Assembly (NCBI RefSeq): GCF_041146395.1
Contig: NC_090989.1
Coordinates: forward strand, 120,775,501 to 120,839,500
DNA from: Eulemur rufifrons
Taxonomy: Eukaryota > Chordata > Mammalia > Primates > Lemuridae
Direction: 5' to 3'
DNA length: 64,000 nucleotides
Under the pieces are notes generated by a model that was not told the DNA's origin, searched no databases, and worked only from the letters and a program-made list of their open reading frames with translations. Below are positions 33,235 through 45,209 of the stretch, one piece after another. The translations under genes were made by a program, and so were the position numbers. Position 1 is the first letter of the stretch; every line of letters starts with the position of its first letter.

Positions 33235-34040
33235 TTTTTTAAAGTATGGATGACAAACTCTGATCCCAAGGAGCTGAGCTGAGCAGGGCAGGGCAGAGTG
33301 GACTATTACTGATAAAAGTTCCACAGCAGAGCTGGAGGTGCCCTGTGCCAGAGGTCTTTGGAGGAAGGGGAGAGTGGCTGCAGGTTGCCTAAAGGAGTTG
33401 GCACATGCACAGGGCCTTGAAGGATGGGTAAAAGTTGATGCAGAAATGGGAGGATGAGGCAAAGGGAAAAGAGTGCACCAAGACTCAAAGACAGCAGGAT
33501 CCCAGCTTGCCTGGGGTACTTCTGAGTAGTTGTAGAAGTTGCCAAGAATGCAAAGCATTTATGGGGGCCGCGGAGGGAGGAGGGCTGGGGCACTTTCACT
33601 TCTATATCAACCTGGGCACTTCGAGCCAAATGGGTTTCCAGTTCTTGCCTCACTGGGCCCGTTGCCAGCTGTAATGGCCTGTGCAGAGGGGACACTTAGC
33701 TGTGTCATACACTTGTATCACTCACGGTGACACTTGCTGAAATTGATGAATGCTGCAGCCATCATGACACAGACAAGACTGTAACTTACAGTGCTATTAA
33801 GCTGCTCAGACAGCAGCAGCAGCAGTAAGCTTAGAATGCATCAGCATGGAAGTTGTTAAAGAGGTGGAGTCAGGATGGGGCTGCTTTGCCCTGGTGAAGT
33901 GGGAAGATCACTGGTCAGGATTGAAAGGTGACAAACAGAAGAGTAATGTCTCAGGGGGAGGGGCAGGCACTACGTCCTCATCACTGATGGCGGCCTATCC
34001 CCAGAAGGTAGAGCTGAGGCCCTCCTCTTTCTATGGTATT
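33235..34040. other. Intronic sequence, nothing recognised
   Basis: No gene is supported. A short (CAG)5-type run lies near 33809-33826, and 'gctgagctgagcagggcagggcag' near 33273-33296. Confidence 0.5.
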
Positions 34041-34425
34041 TATCCTAAGGCAATATTCACAAACAGCTCAAAGATTTAAAGATTTATGAGGGAATTCATG
34101 ACAGGGTTGTTTATAGCAAGAAAAAAATTAGTGACAACCTAAAGCCCTGGAATAGGGTGTCGGTTAAATAAATTATGGTACATCCATAAATGGAAAACCA
34201 TGACCCCATCAAGGAAGATGGTGAAGACCTGGGCTTAGTGACATGTAAAAATATTGACTATATATTGGTAAGTGAAAAAACACATCCACAAATATGAGAA
34301 CAAACAGTGTTCCCAAATACGTCACTCTCTTTTATAGTGGTGAGATTATGGATGGTGTTCTTATCTTTCCTGATCTACGTTTTCCAATTTTTACACAGTA
34401 AACTTATATTGCTCTTTAGAATAGA
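34041..34425 (+). mobile_element. Old LINE 3' end (L1ME/HAL1-like), sense
   Basis: It shows 'tttatcctaaggcaatattcacaaac', 'agggttgtttatagcaagaaaaaaattagtgacaacctaaa', 'gggtgtcggttaaataaattatggtacatcc', 'ttttccaatttttacacagtaaac'. No intact frame. Confidence 0.8.
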
Positions 34426-34705
34426 GAAATGTGTTTCCAAATAGTGCAATGTCAGAGGGCAGCTGGGCAGGAGCGGAGTGGGGCCGAGGCAGGGAGTGAG
34501 GCTCCACTGGCTGCAGGACGAAGCAGAGAGGGCAGTGGAGTGTGAGGCATGGCCTGAGGGCCGGCACAGAAAGTCCCCACCCGACACAGCCTTCCTGTGC
34601 ACCAGTGAATCTCTGTGTCCCCAGCTCTGCCTCCTCACCCCGTCAGTGTCCCTAAACATACGTTTTGAAGGGATGAGCCCTTTCCTTTCACATACATTGT
34701 GTCTC

Positions 34706-34790
34706 ATTCATTCAACACATGTCCAGGGAGCACCTTCCATGCACCCCGAGTTAGATTATCAGGGTCACCTTCTTTACATTCGGTAAGGAG
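34706..34790 (-). repeat. L2 LINE 3' fragment, antisense
   Basis: It shows 'tctcattcattcaacacatgtccagggagcaccttccatgcacc', a short L2 terminus in reverse. Similarity then fades. Confidence 0.65.
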
Positions 34791-37700
34791 AGGGCTGTTG
34801 CTGAGGGGTGAGGGCAGATGTGCAGGAATCAGAAGTGCAGGGGGGCTTGGAGGAGCCCCCAGCTCAGAGGCAGCGAAGGGCAAGATGAGTATGGAATTCT
34901 CAAGGGGCAGGACCACAGTCTCCTCGAGGAGAGCTCAAGTCACACCAGGTGGGACAGGGAGACAGTGTCAGTTCTCAGAGGCCAGAGCAGAGTAGGGAAG
35001 GTGGTGATGAGCCCATGCTGGGGGCAGGAAGGGGATCTGTGCTTTAGAAGAGAGCAGCCAGGACAGACTCTTCAGAGGGGAGTATCCCCTACTTCCTGCT
35101 GAACCACCAGGCAGATGCTTCAGGGGCCCTGGGACCTAACAGAGCAGGTGAGGGTCAGATCAGTTCTCTCACCCTGAGGGGCTCCAGGTCACCTATCCCG
35201 GCTGGGCCCCCTGGGCCACCAGGGAGTGCTAGACCTCGGCCCCCACTGCAACAGCAGGGACAGGGAACCCCCAGCTGTCTCCTCCCCAGGCCTAGTCCCC
35301 ACCCGTGGGAGAGCTGCCTGCCAGAGTTCTAAAGCACCATCAGTCTGGCAGCTCTGGGCAGCGGATGAGCGGGACATATGCTGGCAGTCGGGCTGCTTCC
35401 CACGTTTCCAAACTGAAGTGTTTTCCCTTTGAGAAAAACCTTTTTTATTTAACTACTTCCCCTGACACAGACCTTGATGGATTCTCTTAAAAAATAATTT
35501 ATAACCAAGTTCTTAAGATAAATGAAGGTGACTTCTCACTGTGTTTCTATCTAAAGGCTGGACAATGACGAGAAGCCACCCGGGGCTTCTCCCTCCTTCC
35601 GGGGCCCTGAAGGCCCAGGCTGGCCAGCTGGGCACACCTGGATCAGCCACCAGGTCAGGTGTGTCATCACACCCAGAAAAGGCACTGCTTTCACCTGCTC
35701 TCTCTGCTTTGCACAGAGCCAGAATGGAGAAAAACCAAACACACAAAAGCAACCCTATTTGGATGCATCACACAAATCTCATTTCCTCTCCAAAACTCTG
35801 ACAAGGCAAATAGAACTCTTCTCTTAGGCAAGGTTGTTATTGTTCTTCTCTTTCCAGGCTTCCTCACCCCAAAGCCTTGGCGAGTCCACAGATCACAGGC
35901 AGAGAAGGCAGGAGGAGACCTCAGATACGCACATGCACAGGGCAGACGATACCAGCACAGGCACTACCACCGCCCCCATAGGCCTGCTGTGGCAGACATC
36001 GCTAGTCAATAACGGCACTCCCTCCCACTCAACCCGGAGCAGGGCTCAGAATCTGTAACAGCTCCAGGCAGCCACTACCCCTCCACTGAAGTTGGCACAT
36101 CCCAGACCTAGGATGGGGGAAATGAGCCCCAGAGAAGGCAGTGAGTTGGCCAGAGGTGCAGGAGAACCAGAACGGGTCAGAGCGCCCGTGTCCTCTCCAC
36201 CTGCCACTTGGCCCAGGGTGAGCCTGCTACAGCTCTGTGGGGCTCACCTCACTCCCGCCCCCGCCTACCTGACTCTTTCTCCTCATCTCTGAGGTCGGCC
36301 CCACCGCACAGCCTCCTCTCCAGCTGGGATGCCAGGGCATCTAATTATTCTCTCTGTGTGCATCTGGGGAAGCACTGCATTATGTTTAAGTAAGTGTAGC
36401 TAAGAGGTGCCGCATCGCAAGAGAAGGTCAAGTGCTGCATATGTATAATATAAGATTAAGATTTTCCCCTTCTGTGGTGTACTTGATAAAATAATTTTGC
36501 TGTGACCTTTACAGAAACCCAGGAGTAGAAATGGGCTCAGTGGAATTTCCAGCTTCTCCCCAGGTCACAAAGTCATAAACACATAAATCTATAATGACAT
36601 TACACAGCATTCAAGTGGGACAAGTGAGCAAAAGAAATGATTTTTACTTTTTGGTAATGACAGAGCAAAAGCTTTGAAGCTGAAATTCTCAAGCTGAATT
36701 AGCAGACGTGCCTTGACAGATACAGGACGGGAACACTTCTCCCCCACACTGTCCTGGCCTTGCCTGTCTGCCCAGACAGCGTGGCCCTGCAAACGTGGGC
36801 CAGGGACCTCCCTCAGCAGAATGTCAGAGAGAAATGGCCTGTCCAGGGTCTCGCGGGAACCATAGTCAGTTCTAACTGGCTCTGCCACAGCTTTTCCAAG
36901 GAGGCTTGTTCCTCCAGGTCTCAGCTCCTAAACTGCAGTGAAAGTGGATGTAGCACTTTCAGGTCCAGAGTCAACTCTGAAAAAGTGAAATAACCAGGAG
37001 TAATAATCAATATTAAAATAATAAGTTTATATTTATCCCCAAAGATTTTCCAACTCAGAGTAAACATGACAAGGCAAAACATTTACATGAGGTTTATCCA
37101 AAAGGCTGAAGGCAGAGATTTGGTAGAATCCATTTCGTCTGACCCATGACTTTTGCTCAGGACTTCACCAACTCCGAAGTGGCCTCTGCACAGAGAAACA
37201 GGGCTTGCAGGTTCTGGAATAGGGAGGACACCCTCCTTTTGAGCAGCTGAACTGGGCCAGCCCTGGGCGTTGGACCCCTGGAGGCCATGTAAGTGGCCCA
37301 GTGGATGCTGCAAATCAGAGCAGCTGAAAGGGCTCCTGCTGGGGGGCCGGGCAGCAGATGGCTGGATGACTGAGTTCTCTGCAGTGACCATTTATTCCCA
37401 GGTGCTGAGAGGTAATTTCCAGAGTGCTCTGTGTCCTCCCTATTTTCAGTTTCCTGGATGAACATTAGCATCACCAGCTGCCTTCAGGTTTGTCAGTTAA
37501 ACATGATTAAGGAAGAAGCTTGCAGCAAAGATCAGAGGTGTTAAGGACACGCTTAGCGCTTAGAGCTCAATGTGCACTTAGGGAAGCAGGGAAAGCCGTT
37601 CCACTGAGGGCAGCGCATCAGGGAGGAGCTGGGAAGGAGCAGCAGGTGAGGATCCCAGGGAAGGCCCAGAGGGAGGAATGGGGGAAGGGTGAGCAGGCCC

Positions 37701-38085
37701 TACTGGGCAGCTTGAGAAAGGACTTCCCCACAGAAAGGAGCAGGACACAAGTCCAGGGCTGAAGGAATGAGCGAAGCCCAATGGACAGGCGGACACGACA
37801 TTGCCCTCTCTGCTGCCAAGGAAGGGGCCTGCTCTCACTTGCCCACCTTCACCCCTCGGGCCTTTGGGGTCAGGCCAGAAAAGGTGTCTTATTGAATGAG
37901 AGACTGGTATGTGTGACCGTCTGGTCCAGCCCCTGCCACCCTCAGTACCTGCTGTGTTTTACTCTATACTTCCAAGGCAAGATCTGTGTGCCAAGCTGCC
38001 CACCACCTGTTGAAAGTGGTTATAAAGTTGTGTGGACATTAATACCAATTGTTTTATTAATAGTTACAATAGAAAACATTTAAAT
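34791..38085. other. Long mostly unique intronic interval
   Basis: No gene. 37560-37770 may be eroded L2 but is not certain. 36380-36720 is AT-rich and repeat-poor and is a possible conserved noncoding element. GC-richer stretches at 35100-35350 and 36090-36310 are not CpG islands. Confidence 0.45.
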
Positions 38086-38087
38086 AA

Positions 38088-38290
38088 GCATTTGTCCTGG
38101 GCCAGGTACTTTGTCAGAATGATCCCATTTCATCTTCACAATAGCCCCAAGAGACATGTGCTACACTTATTTCCACCTTTCACATTAAGAAACTGAGGCT
38201 CACATAAGTTCATTATCTTGTTCAAGGTCCTGCAGCTAGTGGTACAGCCAGAATTAAACACAGGCTGCCTGACTTTGGAGACTTAATAGC
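38088..38290 (-). repeat. MIR SINE, antisense
   Basis: It shows 'gggccaggtactttgtcagaatgatcccatttcatcttcacaatagccccaagagacatgtgc...ttaagaaactgaggctcacataag...cctgcagctagtggtacagccagaattaaacacagg'. Confidence 0.88.
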
Positions 38291-38454
38291 TCATTGGTTG
38301 GAGTATTTTAAAATCAAGTACTTGGGATCAACAAAAATTAGCATATATCGTGTTAAATATAAACTACGCCAACATGACTTCATGAGGAAAGCAATACTAA
38401 CTTAGTTACAGACTTGACTACTTCAAGCAAAGGAAAGCAAGTTCTATAACCCTT

Positions 38455-38605
38455 TTGAGCTTAAGTTTCCTCATCTGTAAAAACGAGTAACAATAGTTCC
38501 TTTTCTCTTAGAGTTGCTTTGATGATTGAATGAGATAACAGATAGAAAATGTTTGTTGTACTGCATGACACAAAATAACTGCTCTATTAAAAGTAGCTAT
38601 TAACA
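38455..38605 (+). repeat. MIR SINE, sense
   Basis: It shows 'gagcttaagtttcctcatctgtaaaaacgagtaacaatag...gagttgctttgatgattgaatgagataacag', opposite in direction to its neighbour at 38088-38290. Confidence 0.83.
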
Positions 38606-39095
38606 TTTTCTATAATAAAATGAGAATGTGTTCACTGTTAGCCATGTGTCATCACCTTGCTAATGTTTTCTATTTTCCAAAGTCAACATTTGTCTACCAT
38701 TTGGGACATTCCCATTAAGGTTTGATAACACACAGGCATTGGCTTGAATCACTAAGATCTAGGGATATAAGCAGAAGTGGTACCCTATGTGACTTCTGAG
38801 AGAAGGCTAGCTCTTCTGCCCCTCCTCATTCTTGCTGGCTGGAAGTGGACATGATGGCTGGAACTTAAGCAGCCATCTTGAATTGTGAGGTGGAAATCAT
38901 GTGCTAAGGGATGCCAGAGCAACAAGATGGAATGCACTGGGTCTCTGACCTTACACCACAGAGCACCAAACCAGCCTGGATTTATTTTACACGAGAGAAA
39001 AAAAACTCTATATTTTCAAAACCACAATTATCTTCCATTTTTCTGTTTCTCACAGATAAAGGTAATCTTAACATACCATTTCTTTTCAATGAAAC
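38606..39095. other. Intronic sequence, nothing recognised
   Basis: Unique noncoding DNA, no named repeat. Confidence 0.5.
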
Positions 39096-39099
39096 TATA

Positions 39100-39255
39100 A
39101 GAAAGTGTAGCATTCCCATTTCATTGACAATGAAACTGAGGTTCAAAGAGGTAAAATAACTTGCCCAATATTCCCCAGCTAGTCCGTGACAGAAGTATAC
39201 TTCAAAACCAGGTCTGTCTGGTTTCAAAGCTGATGGTCTTTCCAATTATTTCCTA
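39100..39255 (-). repeat. MIR SINE, antisense
   Basis: It shows 'attcccatttcattgacaatgaaactgaggttcaaagaggtaaaataacttgcccaatattccccagctagtccgtgacag'. Confidence 0.85.
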
Positions 39256-39975
39256 TGGTACGGTATCTATGGAGGTGGGGGGCATTCTGTATTTATGGGC
39301 ATGTTACACTCAGGCTTGAAAGCTCACACGTTCAAGTGCACATGAGTTCAGATGAGAGGCTTAGGAAAGGGACAAGATGTATTTCTTGTCTGCTCACTGA
39401 GGACATCTTGCCCTACTTTTCCTGCCTCTAAAGGAAGAGAGAGAAAAAAAAAACCACAACTATGGTCTATGTCATATGCTGGCTCTGAGTCCCTCTGAGT
39501 CCCTGCCTGCCTGAATTCCTGACCAGATGTAAAAATGTGATGCATGGATGCAGTTGCTGGGTATTCTGCAGAGGCCTGCTCTGAAAGGCAAATTCATCTT
39601 TCCAGTGGCCTCCGGTATGCAGAGGGACATGAAGAGAGCATAAATGCTGGTGAAATTGACTGCACTTTCCATAATGCACTTGAGCAGCTCTGCAGCAGGG
39701 CGGGCAGTGAGTGTTCACTGACACTAACTGCTCCTGCCTCGAGTGGGTGCCAGCTTCCTAGACTGTAAGTTGTCTGCTGTTTGCATAACAAATGGGCACC
39801 TATAATTAGTATTGTTTGCTGATACCCCAGCCCAAATATGCTAGAGGAGCCTACCACATTTATACCCACTTCCCAGATAACTCAGGATGGGATGTTAGGG
39901 ACAGAAGTAGCCGGCTTACGTCCATCAGCATAAGGAGCACAGAACAGTGAATGCCAAAGAAACCACATGCATTAA
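39256..39975. other. Intronic sequence, nothing recognised
   Basis: Unique noncoding DNA, no named repeat and no gene. Confidence 0.5.
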
Positions 39976-39979
39976 AACC

Positions 39980-40400
39980 TGGATTTCATCCTCATCAGGC
40001 TAATAATCATTATAACCCTATGAAACGTCATTACTGAATTCCCCCTTTACCATTTCCATGTGCAGTGCTCATTTGTTAATAACCAAGATAAAGGTCCATA
40101 AAACAATATTGCTCCCATGTAACACGGCTTTCTCCTCGTTCTCAGTAAGAATCCAGGCTTTCATCAGAGGAATGTACGAGCCTCACCAAGATGTGTCAAT
40201 TATTTTGAGATGACAGGTATTCGATTCCCAAATTCATCAGTGGGGGCTAAAAATGTATTGGTTCATCAAGCAAAGCACATTTCTGGAAGCACTCTCACCA
40301 TTTGGGAATCAAATAATAATTGCAATACCAACGCCTTGACTTTCTAATGGAATTTTTCAAGGAGCTAAAGGGTTTTGACACATTCTCCCAACAACCCACT
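39980..40400. other. Repeat-poor stretch with an inverted repeat; candidate conserved noncoding element
   Basis: No repeat signature. It has TAAT-type homeobox cores ('aggctaataatcattataac', 'gttaataaccaag'), a TGACAG word at 40211, and a 16-bp inverted repeat (40218-40233 and 40300-40315) with one mismatch. The composition resembles developmental enhancers, but conservation is not shown. Confidence 0.3.
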
Positions 40401-40419
40401 CTCAGATTTATCTTCTTCA

Positions 40420-40600
40420 TAGGCTTCTGAAATAGTAAAGGTATTGGTTTTATTTTTGCATTTTGTAGAAGAAGAAACTCAGATTCTTAACTCAGGAGCT
40501 GAGTGACTTACATAAACAAAGCAGGCTGGAGGCAAAGGAAAAATGTGCGGCAGCTCTTTCACTCTGGAGCTCCAACCACTTGACTACACGGCTCCAGAAA
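40420..40600 (-). repeat. MIR SINE, antisense, diverged
   Basis: It shows 'gcattttgtagaagaagaaactcagattcttaactcaggagctgagtgacttac...actctggagctccaaccacttgactacac', collinear with MIR in reverse. Confidence 0.65.
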
Positions 40601-40639
40601 CATCACTCCTTGAATCTAAGGCCTGAGCTGGCCACTATG

Positions 40640-40960
40640 GGACTAGCAGAATACACTAGAGTCCCCGTTCTCAAGGAACACAAAGTCTAGTGAAACAACC
40701 AAATGCTAACAATAATTATAAAGCAGCATGTGAGTGTGAAAAGAGAAGTATGTGCAGGCATGGAGAGTGAATAGGCAGTCTCCTCTCTGTATTAATTGGG
40801 AGACAGGGAAGCCTCCTGAAGGAGATGACAGCTGATGTAGGTTTTGAAGCATGAGTAGGAGTTTACTAGCTAGATAAAATGATGGCAGGCATTCCAGGCA
40901 GAAGAAATAACATGTGCAAAGGCATGGTGGTGGAAACAGTCAAGGATGTCTGGCAGCTTG
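40640..40960 (-). repeat. L2 LINE fragment, antisense
   Basis: It shows 'gtccccgttctcaaggaacacaaagtctagtg', 'agggaagcctcctgaaggagatgacagc', 'attccaggcagaagaaataacatgtgcaaaggc', the L2 3' region in reverse. Confidence 0.8.
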
Positions 40961-42400
40961 CTAGTGTCGTTGCTGCGTGCCCATCACTAACCTAATGAAG
41001 CAGAAGACTTTGTCTGTGTGGGAGGAGATATCGGGTGTTCCAAATAAGCTGAGAAGTCTTCAAGGGGACAGAATATTGAACTGAGTCTTGAAATAAAGAG
41101 ATCATGGATATGTTTTAGGAACATCCACCGCATCCCCACTACTGAGTCTCTCTTGATGAGAGCCTGCCATTTCCTCACTCTCCCACATAATCCTTCCTGT
41201 CCTTCTCCACTTGACTCTCAGAGGTCATCAAAGAACATCTTGGGCCTGGCTAATCCTGGATGGCTGAGTATGGGTAGCTCAGCCCCAGAAGGGGCTGCCT
41301 AGACTTCCTAACCCTGTGATGGGCGCTCTCCTCTGTCCTCAACATACCTGTCTGCATTCTCTGGTACCTCTTTAGTTGACAGCAGAACAACAGAAATGCA
41401 AAAGAGCCCTTCCATGGAAGGGAGTTAGTAGGAAGCTTCTTCCTTCTTTCCAGAGCTCTGGCCTTTCCTCCAGGCACATGCTGATGCCTTTCTTCTGGGG
41501 AGGCCTCCTCCCTACTCTCAATCGGGGCCTGCACTTCAGTCCTTCCTAGGGCCCACTGTGGATTTATGATTTAATTTGTGTGTATGGCACTAAGAAATGA
41601 TTTCAGGGCTGGTCATTTAAGAAATGATTAAAGACCATCATTTCAAGCCCATAGCACTCCCTGGGGGAAGGGAAGCGGTTTGAGACAGAAGGAGGTGTTA
41701 ATGATATGCGGAGATGGACGTGTGGCAGGGGACGCCAGTCACCTGGGGCAGGGAGGGCGAGGCCCAGACGCCTCATTGCTGTGAGCGATGTGTGTGTGCT
41801 GGGGAGCACTGGGCGGTGCTGGGAGCCCCCAGGTCCTCAGGACAAGAGGAGCCACCCACATCAGACATTTGTGATGCTGTCTTTGTCCAGACAGGCAGAG
41901 GCAGGCACAATAAAACACCAGGCCCAGTCTCCATTCCTCAGCATCTTTACAATCTCAGAGCAGTAAACCTGGGCCCGAAGGTAGGTGATTCCAATGTGGG
42001 GAAGGAAACAACAACTCATAAAGGCTTCGGCTCTCCAGAAGCTCTCCATGTGTTGACACAGACAGGAAACCCACACGCAGGTGTTCTAAATCACCCCTGA
42101 CATCTCTTCCAGGGAACAGCCAAATGCCTCGCTATAGCAATTTATGAGGTGTGCCTATGAAGTTCTGAGACCAGGTAATGAGCTTGGGAAGACACACTCA
42201 GCTTTCCTCCAGGAATTCCTCAAAGTCAGGGCTGTTCTTAGTACCTTGTTGTGTTACTCAGGTAGCTCTAACTCAGCCATCAAAGAACACGGCTGAGCCC
42301 TAGACCAGGCCTGCCCTGGCCTCGCAGATGTGGGATCACCACGGTGAGGGCTGGTGGCCTCCGAATGTTGCAGAAGGCAGAATATGGGGCAGCACGATTC
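40961..42400. other. Intronic sequence, nothing recognised
   Basis: Unique noncoding DNA, no gene or named repeat. Confidence 0.5.
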
Positions 42401-42404
42401 ACCC

Positions 42405-42570
42405 TCAACGCTGACTCTGAATACCTGGGTTCCAGAACCAGTTCCTAAACCCCTGTGCCCTGTGAGGTCACGAGTAAGTTGTAGCCTCTCTGAGACACAG
42501 TGGACTCATCTGTGAAATGGGGATAAAGAGAGTGAGAACAGCTCCCTTACCCTTGCTGTTTACTGGTGAA
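42405..42570 (+). repeat. MIR SINE, sense
   Basis: It shows 'tgactctgaatacctgggttccagaaccag...cgagtaagttgtagcctctctgagacacagtggactcatctgtgaaatggggataaag'. Confidence 0.82.
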
Positions 42571-42914
42571 CATATGCAAGGCTTGGTTTTAAGGTTTTAA
42601 TTACAGCTCCCTGGGCTGCTCACTGGGGCCTCTCGAATACCCATCACGGCAAATGATACTTTGATTTTTTTTTAAGCTCCCTGTATCCTGAAGAGTAAAA
42701 ATAGTTGCAAGTGTACGTTCTCATTTATGTTCTACGACACCTAGCAGTAGAAGGCCAGGAAGTGGCTGGGTGGAACCACAGAGAGGCCCCTGGCAATGAG
42801 GGAGCTGAACCTCAGGCCAGCTGTGGCTCATCCTGTCTGGACCATGCTTCCCTCCTGGGTGGGGTGTATGGTTTGGCTGGATTCATTGATCCGTCTTCCC
42901 TTTAACACAGGCTC

Positions 42915-43025
42915 GCTCTCTGTCATTCATCCGTCATTCAGCCAATAAGCACCTTCACAAGCAAGGGTCCTGCATTACACAAAGGCCAGCAGCAGGCAGT
43001 CCTCGACACAGGGAGCTCACGGCCT
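42915..43025 (-). repeat. L2 LINE 3' fragment, antisense
   Basis: It shows 'ctgtcattcatccgtcattcagccaataagcaccttcacaagc...cagggagctcacggcctg'. Confidence 0.68.
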
Positions 43026-43179
43026 GACCTCGAAGACCTCTTCCAGCTCCGTGAGGCCAGTCTAACCGTGAGCGCTGTACAAGCGGGCACACCAGGGCAC
43101 CCGGGACTTAAAGGCTGTGCTCACCCAGCATGTCGAAGGCAAGGTGGAGACTCAGCTCATCTGGATTCAGGCCTCCTGG

Positions 43180-43420
43180 AGAGATTTTCCCATTAGTCTG
43201 CAGGGCTTCTCCATCAATAATGATACCAACCATAATGAAGATAAATATTTTGCAATAAACTGTCGTTTTTTTTCACATGAGAAAAAGCTATTCAAATTAA
43301 ACACGCTTTGGTCTTTCTTCCCTTTACTTTTACTTCATTTTCTTGGCATATCTCTGGGATTAAAAAAAAAAAAAAAATCTATTCCTGAAAAGACAGGCAG
43401 AGGGAGAACCTTATCCAGCA
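43180..43420. other. Repeat-poor AT-rich stretch, possible conserved noncoding element
   Basis: It holds clustered 'tcaataatgata', 'ccataatgaagataaatattttgcaataaac' and 'attcaaattaaac' words with no repeat signature. Inference from composition only. Confidence 0.25.
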
Positions 43421-43795
43421 AAGATTCTCCCACTGCCTCGATAGCTATTTCACTGATCTGCTACCACAAACACGCCCACTGAACTGTCACCATCACTTGC
43501 TTGTGGGAAGTGAGGGGCCCAGGATACGGCTGGAGCCTCATGGAGCCCAGGGGCTCAGGAACTGCTCTAGGCTTCCTGGGCAGCTAGAGAAGGGAGCGAG
43601 AGGGACAGAACATGCAATGGACTCGTTTGGCCTTTACTGTTATTCGTTTCAATGTGTAGGCTTTAACTAACTTGACATGCGTAGTGCTCGTTGCTGCCTA
43701 CTGCACACATAATTAAAAGCTCCAGTTAGAAACATGGGAGAACAGCAGGTGGGAGCCGCACCCCTCCCACCTGCTCCTCCTCAGCTGGGAGACGG
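43421..43795. other. Intronic sequence; AT-rich patch at 43610-43735
   Basis: No gene. The patch contains 'tttactgttattcgtttcaatg', 'ggctttaactaacttgacatg' and 'cacataattaaaagc', homeobox/MEIS-like words in a repeat-poor setting. Confidence 0.3.
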
Positions 43796-43799
43796 TGCT

Positions 43800-44640
43800 C
43801 CTGGTGATGGAGATTAATCACCCCCTAACCCACCCCACTTATTCTCACTCTCAGCCCCATTTCCTGCCGTTTGTGCTAGGACCAGAACCTTGTCCTGATG
43901 GCTTCATCCTCTCAGCTGTATTTTCAACCTATGTCTACCCATGTCTTCTGTGGACAGCCCCCAGCAAATGCACCAAAGCCTGCTGTTTCCCTCATCCTCC
44001 CTCCCCTCCCAGGTCCAGTGGCCTCCACATCCTGTCACCTCCACATTCTGAGCTGCTGTCAAAGCTCCCTCTTTCTGCCCTGCCTTGGTCAGGCCTTTGT
44101 CCTGTCACTGGCTTCCTGACCTCCCTGACTGCCTCTTGCTCCTCTGTACACCTGCCAGAGAGACCTCATAACACGGATCTGATAGTACCCTTTCCTGTCT
44201 AAAACCCCCGAGGGCTCTCCTCCCTTGATGATGGAGCCCAGGGCCCTGACGTGCCTTTTCCAAGCCCCTCGGGATGAGATCATCAGGCCCTGCTCACCTC
44301 TGCAGCCTCCCCCTGCCCCTGCCTCCCCAGTGCCACCTAGAGTCCTGAGCAGCTGTAACACTGGCCCCTGTGAACAGGCATGTGGCTTTCCAGCTTCCTC
44401 TGCCCACCTATCCTGGGCTGCCTGAGGACCTCCCACCCTCCTCCGGGAAGCACTGCCTGCTCTGTGCCAGCTCTAGACTTCTACGCATCTGAGCCGCAGA
44501 ACGCCCCACGCTGGGTGTGACTGTTTACCTGCTTGCCTCCCCCGCCAGGCTGCTCCTGCTCTCTGTACCCTACGTATCTTACTCAGCCTGCCAGTGCCTA
44601 AATAGCACTCAGGGACTTGTACTGAAGGAGCAAAAATTGA
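43800..44640 (+). repeat. L2 LINE, long sense fragment
   Basis: Pyrimidine-rich and collinear with L2: 'cctcataacacggatctgatagtaccctttcctgtctaaaacccccgagggctctcc', 'gatgatggagcccagggccctgacgtgcc', 'ctcacctctgcagcctcc', then the degraded 'cctcccaccctcctccgggaagc' part. Frames open across it are relics. Confidence 0.75.
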
Positions 44641-44899
44641 GGGTAGGCAAGCCAGACTTTTAAGAGCACTAGCATTTTTGTTTTCCCCCACTATGTGACT
44701 ATTATAATCTTCCAAGATTTTGCTCACACAGATCCATCCCACTATCTGGAGTGGTCTTTTCTCCCATCTCTACACCTTAACTGTGTCCCATTCCCTGTGG
44801 CTTAGCTCACATTCCACCCTATCCGTGAAAGAAGCCCTCCTTTCCCAGTTGGCATGAATATCCTTCCAGCATGCCCCTTACCCCCAGCCTGTGTAGAAT

Positions 44900-45060
44900 G
44901 GAGAGTCTGGGAGCTCAGGATAGATCCTCCCCCAGCTGCTGGGTGACCACAGGCAAGTCACTAACCTCTCTAACTAAGCCTCAGTCTCCCCAGCTATAAA
45001 TCTGGACTGTGACAACCCATGCAAAGGAATTGGTATGGTAAGGACCCAAGAGTTAGCCTG
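44900..45060 (+). repeat. MIR SINE, sense
   Basis: It shows 'ctgctgggtgaccacaggcaagtcactaacctctctaactaagcctcagtctccccagctataaatctgg'. Confidence 0.87.
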
Positions 45061-45084
45061 TCATCGTCACAATCACCATTTGTT

Positions 45085-45205
45085 CTCTCCACAAAACTGT
45101 ATGCTTCTGAGAGCACGGGCTGCCTCCAGGTCATTTTGCACATGTCTGTATCCAAGGTCCTGCCCAACCCAAGTGGCCATTTCAGGCATTTGTTGAATGG
45201 AGTTA
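45085..45205 (+). repeat. L2 LINE 3' end, sense
   Basis: It shows 'aaactgtatgcttctgagagcacgggctgcc...tgtctgtatccaaggtcctgcccaa...ggcatttgttgaatgga', the L2 terminus. Confidence 0.75.
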
Positions 45206-45209
45206 ATGC

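Noticed and set aside
33805..33830. CAG repeat expansion
   Set aside because: Only about five units; within ordinary background variation.
43795..44202. 135-codon plus-strand open frame
   Set aside because: Coincides with a sense L2 fragment; no independent protein signal.
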